NCBI GenBank assembly: GCA_963814975.1
Contig: CAWFFB010000006.1
Coordinates: forward strand, 1-64,000
Source: CAVUXJ01 sp963814975
GTDB lineage: Bacteria; Acidobacteriota; Vicinamibacteria; Vicinamibacterales; CAVVIG01
Length of the DNA: 64,000 nucleotides
Reading direction: 5' to 3'
Shown here: in pieces, positions 9,419-18,386 of the stretch
How positions within the stretch are numbered: position 1 is the stretch's first letter
How the letters are laid out: each line of letters starts with the position of its first letter
The notes under the pieces: generated by a model
Told to the model about the DNA's origin: nothing
The model's database searches: none
What the model saw: only the letters and a program-made list of their open reading frames with translations
Position numbers and translations under genes: made by a program

Positions 9419-12400
9419 CTATTCCGCGCGGAGCGCCTCGAGCAGTCTTGACTGCATCGCTGCCCTGGTGGCGACGATCGAGGAGATGATGCCGGTGCCG
9501 AACACGGCAAAGAGCAGCAGCCAGAGCCAGGCGCCGGTTGGCGGCCGGCCGCCCCGGTCGATGGCCGCCGGCGCGATCGCCACGAGCGCACAGACCGCGC
9601 CGGACACGAGCCCGCACGTCAGCAGGAAGGCGCTTTCGGCGATCACGATGATGAACATACGAGAGCGGCCGTAGCCGACGGCAGCCAGCAGCGCCAGTTC
9701 GCGCCGCCGCTCGAGCACGTTGCGCAGCAGCACGGCCGCCAGACCGATCGTGCCGAGCAGAAGCCCCAGTCCCCCGAGGGTCTGGAACGTCGAGAGATAG
9801 GTGTTCTCGACCCGGTGATACTCAGCGAGTCGCTCGGCGGTCGGTGTGGCGTCGGCACCATGGTCGGTCAGGCGATCCTCGATGATCGCAGCCAAATCGG
9901 CCGTGCGCGCGGCAGGCGCGTTCACGAGGAGAAATTGATACCCCTCCTGCTCGGGAAACAACTTCAGGAAGTTGGCCTCCGACATCAACAGCTCACCCTG
10001 GAAGATGCTGTCGGACAGCGACGCCACCAGACGCAGCGTGACCGGGCGTCCGGCATGGTTGATCACGATGTCGTCCCCGAGGCTACGGTGGAGCACGTAC
10101 TTCATTGAGTTCGCGTCGGCGATTACCGGAATCGCCTCGTCGCGCTGCTCGCGTTCGAGAAGCTGCCACGGATTGGCCCGCTCCTCGTCGCTTCTGTCCA
10201 TCGAGCTTCCGAACGCGAAGCGCCCGGCGCTGACGAACTCGTGCCCGACTCCCAGGATGCGAGGCTGGCGCGGCTCATACAGATTGAGACAGCTGGTATC
10301 GTCGCCCGGGAGCACGCGGAAGGGCACGACATCGACGCCATCAACGGAAGAGAGGCCGAGCTGTTCGCGTCCCTCGCTGCTGTTGGGGTCGTTCACGAGC
10401 GGCAGTACCGTGTCCACCAGCAGCGCGTAGCCGCCCGTGCCCGAGTGCGGATCCTGCGTGGCGACGCCGCCATCGCGGCGGAACGCGTCCACCGAGATCA
10501 GGATGAAGGTGGCTGACGCGACGACGGCAATGGACAGCACGCTGCGGGCGGGACGATACGTGGCACTGCGCAGCCCGAGCCGCCCGATCGCCTTCCATCC
10601 GTGGCCCGCCAGAGCCCGGCGCGGAGGCCGTCGCAGCCACAGCGTGAGCGCGCACAGACAGGAGGCGAGCAGGGAGGCGCCCGCGCCGAAAAACGCCGCA
10701 GTGTCGTCCATCCACTCCGTGAGCCCCAGCCCCAGCAAGATCAGCCCGAGCGCCAGCAGCCCGATCGTACCCGCCAGGGCTCCAAGGCGTGACGCCACCC
10801 CGGATACCGTGGCGGACTCCAGAACATCGTCCAGTTGGCCCGCGAGGAGGCTCCGCTCCGATACTCGCTCGAACGTACGAAGCGTCCACCAGATGCAGAC
10901 GAGTGCGGCGATCACGCCGCCGGCGGCGCCGGCGGCGAGCGACACGGGAGAAGCGTGAAGGGTGAGCGCGGTGGTCCCGACAGCATCGATCCACCAGGTG
11001 CGCAGCCCGGTCATCATCAGCTGTCCATACGCCAGGGCGCCGGCGACGCCCAGAATGCTGCCCGCGACCGACAGCACGAGCGCTTCGGCCGCGAAGAGCC
11101 GGCCGACCGACGATCTTGTGAACCCCACTGCTCTGAGCAGGCCGACCTCGCGGATACGCTGCTCGATACCGAGCTTGAAGAACAGGGACGCCAGCATGAT
11201 CGCCGACACCACCAGGAAGAAACTGAAGTACGCGAAGTAGGCGCCGAAATCGGTTGCTCCGCGAGAGGCGGCCAACCCCTCGCTGCGCACGTCTCTGACG
11301 GCGAGGCCGGAGGCAACGGGATCGATCGCCGCACGCAAACCGGCGGCGTACTCTTCGCTCGCCTCGCCGAGCGACATGCCAGCCGGGGCGGTGAGACGAA
11401 CCGACGTCAGCCTGCCGTACCGCGAGTTCCACAGCGCCTGGCCGACCGCCACGGGAACGAAAGCCTTCGGTGTCGTGCGATACGTCCGCCAATACTCTTC
11501 GTCGACAGGGCGAATGCGGCTCAGGTCGATGGGAAACGGCGGGTCCCAGTCGCGGAGGCTTTCCGATTCGGTGATCCCGGGGTAGACCGGGGCAAGATCT
11601 CGATCGGCGGCGAGGCCGGCGATCGGCACGATCGCGGCCACGTAGAAACTCGCGGTTCGAGGACTGAGGCGACCAGGCTCCTCCCACACCTGGTACTCGA
11701 GCGCGAGGCGGTCGTCGAGCTTCGCCGCGAGCTCTCGCGCCGCCCACTCGTTGAGCACGATGGGCGGGAGGCTCGTTTCTTCGCTCTGAAACCCCGGTGA
11801 AATCTCGGTGAGCTCGACCGCGGTGACGAGCGAATACGGGATCTCTCGATCGCCCCGCCGAATCGTGGTGGCGAGGTACGTCATGACCGGCGACGGTTTC
11901 ATGCCGAGCCGTTCGCCCGCCGCAATGGCGCTGTCCCCTCGATCATCGGTGAGGATCGCCGCGTCGCTCTCCAGTGACAACTTCTGCTGGGCGTCGAGCA
12001 CGCGCACCTTCAGGCCGAGATCCTCCAACGCGGCCCGCCGCCTGATCGCGGCTTCGAGCCGCTGACTGCTCGTGCCCTCACCGTTCCGCGCACCCACGGC
12101 CGACGCCGATACCAGCAGGACGTTTGCACGGTCGCCGACCTCGAGATCCTGCTGCAGGCGTGCGAGCGGGACGAACGCAGCTCGCACCTCGCCCTGCTGT
12201 GGCTGGATGGAGAACTCGCCGAGACTGGCGGGCGCGAGCACCTCGCGGACGCTCAACCTCAGCGTCCGGCCGAGGTCCTCCTTCTGTCCGTGCAGCGATT
12301 CCAGCGGGATGGCGGACGGCCGTTGAATCCGGACGAGGATCGTGGTGCCGGCAGACGCGTTCAGATCTCGTGCGAGCGCAGGACTGAGCAATACGTCGCG

Positions 12401-12799
12401 CGACGCGGGCGGCCGGATGCCCTCCGCGCCGTGAAAGCGCCAGAAGCGCTCATCCACGCCGTAGACCTGAACGCGCGACGCTCTCCGCCCGGACTCCTGG
12501 GCCGTCGCAATCCCGGGCACCGCGACCATAGGTGTGAGGTCGACGAAGTCCTGGCGGAACGATTCGTCTGCACGGAGGTCTTCGGCGAGCTGCGTCCGGA
12601 AGAAATCCGACGAGATGATCACCAGATCGGCCCTGCCCAGCCGCTGCAGGACGAGATCACGCAGGCTGCCGCGAACCGAATCACCGACGATCAGCGCGCC
12701 GGCGAGCACCGTGACGGCCACCGCGACGCCGGCAACGACCGCGAGGTTCGTTCGCCAGTAGTGTGACAGGCCATTCAGAACGAGCCGGCTCGACCTCAT
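9419..12799 (-). CDS. Large FtsX/MacB-like ABC transporter permease
   Basis: An uninterrupted 1126-residue protein. The N-terminal membrane segment ('LAVVAGVAVAVTVLAGALIV', about 19-40) is followed by a large periplasmic MacB_PCD-like domain. FtsX cores appear twice: a helix bundle around residues 510-680 starting 'AYFAYFSFFLVVSAIMLASL' with the 'IEQRIREVGLLRAVGFTRSS' coupling segment, and a second C-terminal bundle with 'LERRRELALLAAVGYGRSRM'. The length equals two fused FtsX modules, as in large lipoprotein or drug exporter permeases of Acidobacteria. The ATPase gene lies just upstream (12869-13540). The pair probably drives a mechanotransmission-type exporter acting on periplasmic substrates. 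Nothing in the sequence gives the substrate. Confidence 0.92.
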   Translation of the reverse strand: MRSSRLVLNGLSHYWRTNLAVVAGVAVAVTVLAGALIVGDSVRGSLRDLVLQRLGRADLVIISSDFFRTQLAEDLRADESFRQDFVDLTPMVAVPGIATAQESGRRASRVQVYGVDERFWRFHGAEGIRPPASRDVLLSPALARDLNASAGTTILVRIQRPSAIPLESLHGQKEDLGRTLRLSVREVLAPASLGEFSIQPQQGEVRAAFVPLARLQQDLEVGDRANVLLVSASAVGARNGEGTSSQRLEAAIRRRAALEDLGLKVRVLDAQQKLSLESDAAILTDDRGDSAIAAGERLGMKPSPVMTYLATTIRRGDREIPYSLVTAVELTEISPGFQSEETSLPPIVLNEWAARELAAKLDDRLALEYQVWEEPGRLSPRTASFYVAAIVPIAGLAADRDLAPVYPGITESESLRDWDPPFPIDLSRIRPVDEEYWRTYRTTPKAFVPVAVGQALWNSRYGRLTSVRLTAPAGMSLGEASEEYAAGLRAAIDPVASGLAVRDVRSEGLAASRGATDFGAYFAYFSFFLVVSAIMLASLFFKLGIEQRIREVGLLRAVGFTRSSVGRLFAAEALVLSVAGSILGVAGALAYGQLMMTGLRTWWIDAVGTTALTLHASPVSLAAGAAGGVIAALVCIWWTLRTFERVSERSLLAGQLDDVLESATVSGVASRLGALAGTIGLLALGLILLGLGLTEWMDDTAAFFGAGASLLASCLCALTLWLRRPPRRALAGHGWKAIGRLGLRSATYRPARSVLSIAVVASATFILISVDAFRRDGGVATQDPHSGTGGYALLVDTVLPLVNDPNSSEGREQLGLSSVDGVDVVPFRVLPGDDTSCLNLYEPRQPRILGVGHEFVSAGRFAFGSSMDRSDEERANPWQLLEREQRDEAIPVIADANSMKYVLHRSLGDDIVINHAGRPVTLRLVASLSDSIFQGELLMSEANFLKLFPEQEGYQFLLVNAPAARTADLAAIIEDRLTDHGADATPTAERLAEYHRVENTYLSTFQTLGGLGLLLGTIGLAAVLLRNVLERRRELALLAAVGYGRSRMFIIVIAESAFLLTCGLVSGAVCALVAIAPAAIDRGGRPPTGAWLWLLLFAVFGTGIISSIVATRAAMQSRLLEALRAE

Positions 12800-12868
12800 G
12801 CTGATCTGCGATCCTTCCTACGACGGTGCACCACGAGACCAAGCCACGAAGAAGCGGTCTTCGTGGTT

Positions 12869-13540
12869 CTAACTGCTGACACGCTTCAGTCTGCGCTCCT
12901 CGAGCTCGAACCGGACGGGGCATCTCATCGCGAGCTGCGGGCTGTGGGTCACGATGACGAGGATCGTCTGCTGCCGCCGGTGCAGCTCGAGCAGAACGGA
13001 CGCCACATTGTCGGCCGATGCGCGGTCCAGGTTGCCGGTCGGCTCGTCGCAGAGCAGCAGCCGCGGCTGACGGATCAGCGCGCGCGCGATGGCGGCGCGC
13101 TGCCGCTCGCCGCCTGACAACGCCGCGGGCCGGTGATCGGCGCGATCGGCAAGCCCGACCTGCTCGACGAGCGCCCGGGCCCGCCCCACCTGGTCGTCAT
13201 CCTCGTCGGCGACCAGGGTCGGGATCAGGACATTTTCGAGCACGGTGCACTGCGGCAGCAGACAGTGATCCTGGAACACGAACCCGACTTGCCGGTTGCG
13301 GAACTCTGCCTGCGCGCGGGCGTCGAGCGTGAACGGATTCCGATCGTCGAGCGTGATGGTTCCGGCGGTCGGCGGCTCGAGCACGCCGAGGATGTAGAGA
13401 AGGGTGCTCTTGCCGCTGCCGGACGGTCCCATGATCGCGGCCGCGTCGCCCGGATTGAGCGACAGCGATACGTCCGACAGCACGGCCAGCGGGCCGCGCG
13501 GCGTCGGATACTCCTTCGTCACGCCAGAGACTTTTAGCAA
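12869..13540 (-). CDS. ABC transporter ATP-binding protein (LolD/MacB-type)
   Basis: Complete 223-residue nucleotide-binding domain: Walker A 'GPSGSGKST' (38-46), Q-loop in 'GFVFQDHCLLPQCTVLENV' (86-104), signature 'LSGGERQR' (141-148), Walker B 'LLLCDEPTG' (161-169) and the H-loop in 'VIVTHSPQLA'. The length and sequence put it with the LolD/MacB/FtsE group that pairs with FtsX-fold permeases. It is directly upstream of the 1126-residue permease and 6 bases downstream of the glycosyltransferase gene, so all are probably one transcript. It powers the permease by ATP hydrolysis at the cytoplasmic face. Confidence 0.95.
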   Translation of the reverse strand: MLKVSGVTKEYPTPRGPLAVLSDVSLSLNPGDAAAIMGPSGSGKSTLLYILGVLEPPTAGTITLDDRNPFTLDARAQAEFRNRQVGFVFQDHCLLPQCTVLENVLIPTLVADEDDDQVGRARALVEQVGLADRADHRPAALSGGERQRAAIARALIRQPRLLLCDEPTGNLDRASADNVASVLLELHRRQQTILVIVTHSPQLAMRCPVRFELEERRLKRVSS

Positions 13541-13546
13541 GCCCGT

Positions 13547-14884
13547 CTATCTGACCGCGGTTGACCGATGTGAGACAGCGTTCGCGCCCGGCGAATGCCT
13601 CGCGCGGATCACCTCGTCGTACACCGCCAGCACCCGATCGGTTGCCCGCTGAACAGTGTACTGCGCCCGGACGCCGTCATACCCTTGTCGGGCCAGCGTC
13701 CCGCGGAGCGCCGGATCCGTCCAGAGCCTGTGCAAGCCTTCGGTCAGGCTCTCCACGTTGTCGGGTTCGACGAGAAGGCCGCCGCCCGTTCGTTCGACAA
13801 TCTCGGTGAAGCCCCCGCGCCGGGGCTGCACGACAGGCACCCCGCTGGCCATCGCCTCGAGCAGAAAAATGCCCTTCGGCTCGTCGTAGGTCGCCGGCAC
13901 CGAGAGAACATCCAGGTTCCGTAGAAACGCCAGCTTTCCGTCACGGTCGAGTGCGCCCCGATAGGCGAAGTCGCCCCCGAGCCCGGCGCGCCGGAGCGAC
14001 CGCTCGATATCGGCCAGATAAGTCCTGTGGGCGGGAGCCAGGTACCCTGCGACTTCGAGGCGAATGCGCGCCCCGCCCGTCCGCTGCCGCAGGCGCTGGA
14101 AGGCGTCAGCGAGCACATGGAGGCCCTTCTCAGGTGCGACCCGCGCAAAGTATCCGACGCGGAACACGCCGTCCGAGGTGCTGCGCCGCTCGAAGCCCGG
14201 GGTATTGATCCCCAGGGGCACAACCGAGACGCGATCGGCAGGAATCTGGAGGTATCGGGCCATGAACCGTGCGTAGTAGTCGCTCACGGCGACGAAACGG
14301 TCGACGTACTGGATCTGCTGGCGGATGAGCTCGCGCGCCCGGGTGCGGTACGGCTCGATCAGGCCGTCAAGGAACAGATCCTCACCCTGAAGGGTGCAGC
14401 AGACCGGCCGCCCGAACGCCTCCGCCATCGGCCGCGCGAGCGCGATCAACATCGAGTTGGTCAGGTTGACGATATCGGGCGGAGGTTCACCGGCCGTCCA
14501 CTCGAGCAGCTTGTCGAACTCCTTGCGAAGCAAGCCGTCGGCGCCTTCGAGCATCGAAATCGTCAGACCGCCCAGCAGCCGCGGATCGGTCGATACCGAC
14601 CGATCCGCAAACGCCTTGATGAGCCACGGGGAATCGAGCCATCGATCGACCAGTCGCGGCATCTTTCGAAACAGAGCGAAATGCTGCTGCAGGTACACGC
14701 TGATGCCCCCGAACAGCACCTGGGGACGCGTGACGTTGGGTTCGTCGGTGAGCAGTGGCGTATAAAGCGGCACCAGGGTCACATCGTGGCCGCGAGCCAG
14801 CAACTCGGCCGCCAACGCATTGTCGCGAAGGCAACTCCCGCAGTACATCCCGCCCGCGCCCGCTGTCAGCGAAAGGATTTTCAT
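13547..14884 (-). CDS. Glycosyltransferase family 4 protein
   Basis: Intact 445 residues. The N-terminal GT-B domain has the signature 'GGMYCGSCLRDNALA' (12-26), a variant found in a GT4 subgroup. The C-terminal Rossmann domain contains 'VGYFARVAPEKGLHVLADAF' and the donor-binding EX7E-type stretch 'EPKGIFLLEAMASGVPVV'. Such enzymes transfer a sugar from a nucleotide-sugar to a lipid or polysaccharide acceptor with retention of configuration. It is the first gene of the minus-strand block that continues into the ABC exporter, which suggests, without proving, that the sugar product and the exporter belong to the same envelope process. The neighbouring repeat tract lies just upstream. Confidence 0.9.
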   Translation of the reverse strand: MKILSLTAGAGGMYCGSCLRDNALAAELLARGHDVTLVPLYTPLLTDEPNVTRPQVLFGGISVYLQQHFALFRKMPRLVDRWLDSPWLIKAFADRSVSTDPRLLGGLTISMLEGADGLLRKEFDKLLEWTAGEPPPDIVNLTNSMLIALARPMAEAFGRPVCCTLQGEDLFLDGLIEPYRTRARELIRQQIQYVDRFVAVSDYYARFMARYLQIPADRVSVVPLGINTPGFERRSTSDGVFRVGYFARVAPEKGLHVLADAFQRLRQRTGGARIRLEVAGYLAPAHRTYLADIERSLRRAGLGGDFAYRGALDRDGKLAFLRNLDVLSVPATYDEPKGIFLLEAMASGVPVVQPRRGGFTEIVERTGGGLLVEPDNVESLTEGLHRLWTDPALRGTLARQGYDGVRAQYTVQRATDRVLAVYDEVIRARHSPGANAVSHRSTAVR

Positions 14885-14894
14885 CTTCGCGAGT

Positions 14895-14950
14895 AAGTCT
14901 CACGTCTCAGGTCTGAAGTCTCATCGGGGTCTCGAGGATTGAGACTTGAG
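14895..14950. repeat. Intergenic micro-repeat tract, words AGTCTCA / GAGACTTGA
   Basis: GTCTCACGTCTCAGGTCTGAAGTCTC-like words on one side face TGAGACTTGAG on the other, giving an imperfect inverted repeat. It lies at the 3' side of the aldehyde dehydrogenase-like gene (minus strand). Related words occur at 38128-38172 and 45352-45416. Confidence 0.75.
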
Positions 14951-14965
14951 CCCTGCTACTTGCCT

Positions 14966-16390
14966 TCATACCGCTGCGGTTTGGAACGCCCGCGCGCGAA
15001 ACAGGAACTCGACGATGTTGCCCTCGTGCGGTTGGAGCCAGTTCAGTTGGGTCGTCGGGACCGGGCCCAGGTTGAGCCGATCGATATGGACGGCGTCGAC
15101 GAGCGCCTGCCGGAACTGGGGATTGCAGGTGACGGCGCTGCAGACGAGCGTCGGGCCGATCTGCTCGAGCATCCGCGCTTCCGGGCAGTCCACGACCGTC
15201 ACGAACGGGAACATGTACTCCTTCCTGGCAATCGCGGCATCCGGCGACGTGCAGTGCACCACGGTCGGCAGCAAGTACTCCGCGCGCCGGTCCTTGACCA
15301 CGCGCGGAGCCTCGCGGTAGGCGGCCGTCACGTCGACGACGCCTGGCCCCTGCAGGTCGGCGTCGATGGCGGCGGAAATCGAATCCGCGGTGCCAGGAAT
15401 GGTGAACGCCGCCAGGCTGGCTTCAGGATCGCCCGGCGGCAAGGGTCGAACGCTCGCCATGCGTTGAGCGATGGCGTCGGCGATCTCACGGCCGTGGCGG
15501 CTGACCCAGATGCCGGAGCAGTTGATGCACCCACGTCCGCTGTTGGCGAACACGCTGTCAACCATCATCTCCAGATACTTCTCCCAGGCGTCCACCTGAT
15601 CGTCGCCGAACACGATCTTGGAAAAGCCGGGGCCGTGCGCCTGCACGCGGGGATTCCCGCGATAGCGATCGACCGTGGCCGTGCCGCCGAAAATCAGGCT
15701 GCGGCCGCACCCGTCAAGCACCGCGGCGCCGACGTCGCCTTCCCCCGGGTAGATCGAGATCGTTTCCCGGGGGATGCCTGCCCGAGCGAAGGCCTCGGCC
15801 ATGCGATACGGCGTCCAGGGCTCCTGCGGGCCAGGCTTGAGGACCAGACCGATTTGCAGCGGGATGACGGGAAGCCAGAGTGTGTGCACCCCCGGCGAGT
15901 TGGAGGGCAGCACGAGCCCGAGCGCGGGGGCCTCCGCCTGAAAACTGATCGGCACGCCGCGCTCCTCGCCGTAGCCGCGCGACAGCACGTCGAGGTCGAG
16001 GCCGCGCGTCAACGACGAGAGAATCCGCCCCATCTCGGCGAGCACGAAGGTGTTCTTCTTCATGTTCGCGCGGCAGAGACGCTCGGGGATGCCGGTGGTT
16101 CCCGATTGCGCGCGAACGAAGTCGTCGGGCGTCTGCGATCCGTCGCCGATCGGGAGCTCCGCGTTCGCGTAGAGCTCGCCGGCCTGACCGACCCGCGCGA
16201 TGAGCTCGGCGATCGGAATGTCGCGCAGCGCCTGGCGGGCCCGCTCGGCCTTCCGCATGTCGCGCTGGATCAGGCCGCCGTTGGCGCGGCTCACTTTCGC
16301 AATCGGCTCGCCGGTTGCAAAGTGGACGACCTGGTCGACGTCCATGCTCGTGTACGGCTGGCCCCAACGGAGCACCGGTAAGTGCAGCAT
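14966..16390 (-). CDS. Aldehyde dehydrogenase superfamily protein (acyl-CoA reductase-like)
   Basis: 474 residues, intact. The ALDH fold is recognised from 'LGLVLPSNSPGVHTLWLPVI' (158-177), the cofactor-binding 'VLKPGPQEPWTP' with Lys185, the 'SLIFGGTATV' loop, and the nucleophile region 'NSGRGCINCSGIW', which has Cys288 and Cys291; one of them is the likely catalytic thiol. The C-terminal 'EYMFPFVTVVDC' corresponds to the conserved E-x-F-P loop. The N-terminus ('VLRWGQPYTSMDVD') is unlike classical ALDHs and resembles acyl-CoA or acyl-protein reductases. It is divergent from the radical SAM gene with only about 29 bases between their start codons, so the two share a promoter region. Together with the thioesterase this suggests a small acyl-processing pathway. 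Confidence 0.85.
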   Translation of the reverse strand: MLHLPVLRWGQPYTSMDVDQVVHFATGEPIAKVSRANGGLIQRDMRKAERARQALRDIPIAELIARVGQAGELYANAELPIGDGSQTPDDFVRAQSGTTGIPERLCRANMKKNTFVLAEMGRILSSLTRGLDLDVLSRGYGEERGVPISFQAEAPALGLVLPSNSPGVHTLWLPVIPLQIGLVLKPGPQEPWTPYRMAEAFARAGIPRETISIYPGEGDVGAAVLDGCGRSLIFGGTATVDRYRGNPRVQAHGPGFSKIVFGDDQVDAWEKYLEMMVDSVFANSGRGCINCSGIWVSRHGREIADAIAQRMASVRPLPPGDPEASLAAFTIPGTADSISAAIDADLQGPGVVDVTAAYREAPRVVKDRRAEYLLPTVVHCTSPDAAIARKEYMFPFVTVVDCPEARMLEQIGPTLVCSAVTCNPQFRQALVDAVHIDRLNLGPVPTTQLNWLQPHEGNIVEFLFRARAFQTAAV

Positions 16391-16419
16391 AGCGAAATGC
16401 TAGTATATTGCGAGCCCTG

Positions 16420-17736
16420 ATGACCACATCTGCAGCACCGGATCGCACGGAGGTCGGAAATTACTTCGTCGCGAACTATCCGCCGTTCTCCGTCTGGAAG
16501 CGGGGCGCCGTCGAGACCGACGCCAAACCCGCGCTGGCGTCGACGCCGGGCGAGGTGCCGCTCGGACTCTACCTGCATATCCCGTTCTGCCGGAAGCGCT
16601 GCCACTTCTGCTACTTCCGCGTCTATACCGACAAGAACGCGTCGGAAGTCGCAGGATATCTCGACGTCCTGGCCCGCGAGTGGGAGCTGTACAACGAGCA
16701 GCGGGCGATTGCCGGGCGGCCGCTGAACTTCGTCTACTTCGGCGGCGGCACCCCGTCCTTTCTTTCCGTCCGTCAGCTCGAAACGCTCGTGGAGCGCATG
16801 GACGCCTGCAGCTCGTGGCGCACCGCCGATGAGATTACCTTCGAGTGCGAGCCGGGCACCCTCAGCGAGCAGAAGCTGGCCGCCATCCGTCGCGTCGGCG
16901 TGACCCGTCTCAGCCTCGGCGTCGAGAACTTCGACGATGCCATCCTCGAGGCGAATGGGCGCGCGCACCGGTCGGCTGAGATCGGGAAGGCCTACGAGTT
17001 CGCGCGGTCGCTCGACTTCCCGCAGATCAACATCGACCTGATCGCGGGGATGCTCGGGGAGACCGACGACAAGTGGCGGTCCTCGGTCCGCAGGACGATC
17101 GAGATGGCACCCGACAGCGTGACCATCTATCAGATGGAGCTGCCCTACAACACCACCATCAGCAAGAATCTGCTCGCGGGCGGCGCGGGGCTGTCGGGAT
17201 CGGTGGCGGACTGGATTACGAAGCGGCGCTGGGTCGATGAGGCGTTCGAAGCATTGGAGAAGGCCGGCTATCTCGTCGGATCCGCCTACACCGCCGTGAA
17301 GGATGCGTCCACCCAGTTCGTGTATCGCGATCGGCTGTGGCAGGGCGCCGACATGGTCGGTCTGGGCGTCGCGTCGTTCGGATATGTCAACGGCGTCCAC
17401 ATGCAGAACCTCGACACCTATGAGGAGTATTGCAGTCAGATCGCCGCCGGCACGCTTCCGCTCGGCCGGGCGCTTCGTCCGACCGCAGAGGAACGGTTGA
17501 TTCGCGAGTTCGTCCTCCAGCTCAAGCTCGGCGTCGTCCGGCCGGCGTACTTCGCCGCCAAGTACGGCGCCGATGTCCTGGGGAAGTTTCGCGATCAGCT
17601 CGAGACGCTCGCCGGCGAGGGACTGCTCACGGCCAGCCACGACGCCGTGACGCTGACGCGGGAGGGGCTGCTGCGGGTCGACAGCCTGCTGCCGCGTTTC
17701 TTCAAGCCCGAGCACCAGAGCGTGCGCTACACCTGA
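16420..17736 (+). CDS. Radical SAM protein of the coproporphyrinogen III oxidase (HemN/HemW) family
   Basis: Start taken at ATG 16420; an in-frame TTG at 16408 is less likely. The Fe-S cluster motif is Cys57-x3-Cys61-x2-Cys64 in 'HIPFCRKRCHFCYF'. The residue two after the third Cys is Phe, as in HemW-type proteins, rather than the extra Cys of true HemN. 'NFVYFGGGTPSFLS' is the SAM-binding GGGTP motif. The C-terminal HemN-type domain follows ('GADMVGLGVASFGYVNG'). HemW-like proteins bind haem; other relatives act as methyltransferases or on lipids. Here the flanking aldehyde dehydrogenase and thioesterase make a role in haem synthesis doubtful and a specialised metabolite or lipid role more likely. 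Confidence 0.88.
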   Translation: MTTSAAPDRTEVGNYFVANYPPFSVWKRGAVETDAKPALASTPGEVPLGLYLHIPFCRKRCHFCYFRVYTDKNASEVAGYLDVLAREWELYNEQRAIAGRPLNFVYFGGGTPSFLSVRQLETLVERMDACSSWRTADEITFECEPGTLSEQKLAAIRRVGVTRLSLGVENFDDAILEANGRAHRSAEIGKAYEFARSLDFPQINIDLIAGMLGETDDKWRSSVRRTIEMAPDSVTIYQMELPYNTTISKNLLAGGAGLSGSVADWITKRRWVDEAFEALEKAGYLVGSAYTAVKDASTQFVYRDRLWQGADMVGLGVASFGYVNGVHMQNLDTYEEYCSQIAAGTLPLGRALRPTAEERLIREFVLQLKLGVVRPAYFAAKYGADVLGKFRDQLETLAGEGLLTASHDAVTLTREGLLRVDSLLPRFFKPEHQSVRYT

Positions 17737-17737
17737 T

Positions 17738-17833
17738 GCGGGAAATTTCAGATGGCAGATTTCAGATTGCAGATTGAATTTTCAGATTACGATTCAATTT
17801 CCAATCAATCGGCAATCTGAAATCTGCAATGTC
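17738..17833. repeat. Intergenic micro-repeat tract, words CAGATT / AATCTG, long inverted repeat
   Basis: The left arm repeats TTCAGAT, GCAGATT and TTCAGATTGCAGATTGAA words. The right arm carries the complement, ATTCAATTTCC and GGCAATCTGAAATCTGC. Together they form a strong AT-rich hairpin in a GC-rich genome. It separates the radical SAM and thioesterase genes, ending directly at the ATG of the latter, so it could act as terminator, attenuator or RNA processing site. Confidence 0.85.
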
Positions 17834-18289
17834 ATGTCTCCGATCAGCGAGCACATCTACCACCGCCGCGTGCAGTTTCCCGAGACCGACGCAGCCGGGA
17901 TCGTCCACTTCACGAACTTCTTCAAGTACGTCGAGGAAGCCGAGCATTCGATGTGGCGGGCGGTCGGGCTGAGTATTGCCACCGAGCGCGACCGCCAGAT
18001 CGGCTGGCCGCGTATCGCCGCGTCCTTTCAGTACCGCAAGCCGCTCAAATTCGAGGACGAGTTCGAGGTCCATCTCCGGGTGGCCGAGAAGACGCCGCGG
18101 ACGCTGCGCTACAGCGCGATCCTGCGGAAGGAGGGCGAGGTAATCGCCGAGGGAAGCATGACCATCATCTGTGTGCGCCGGCGCATCGGCGAGCACGTGA
18201 AGGCCATCGACATTCCCCCCGACATCGACGCGCGGTTCGAGGTCGCGCCGGTCGACGCGACAAACGACGCCGCCGGATTGTCCCGGTAG
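17834..18289 (+). CDS. Acyl-CoA thioesterase, 4-hydroxybenzoyl-CoA thioesterase (hot-dog) family
   Basis: I start at ATG 17834, where the hot-dog domain begins; the longer in-frame start at 17774 would translate the repeat tract. 151 residues with the family motif 'QFPETDAAGIVHFTNFFKY' (14-32), in which Asp19 is the catalytic acid, then the long helix 'VEEAEHSMWRAVGL' and strands ending 'EGSMTIICVRR'. Members cleave acyl-CoA or acyl-ACP thioesters in the cytoplasm. Its position after the radical SAM gene suggests it releases or edits an acyl intermediate of the same pathway. No signal peptide is seen. Confidence 0.9.
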   Translation: MSPISEHIYHRRVQFPETDAAGIVHFTNFFKYVEEAEHSMWRAVGLSIATERDRQIGWPRIAASFQYRKPLKFEDEFEVHLRVAEKTPRTLRYSAILRKEGEVIAEGSMTIICVRRRIGEHVKAIDIPPDIDARFEVAPVDATNDAAGLSR

Positions 18290-18386
18290 AATCTGGTGGT
18301 CGAGGAAAAGCCAACGTCGGAGGTGCGACACGAGCTTCGGGCACGGCAACTCTCTCAGAGACGGCTACACATCGAAAGGACTCATC

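Noticed and set aside
16291..17715. 474-residue open frame opposite the radical SAM gene
   Set aside because: It mirrors the GC-rich codon pattern of the real gene; its composition is R/D/E/G-rich with no domain, while the opposite strand has clear motifs.
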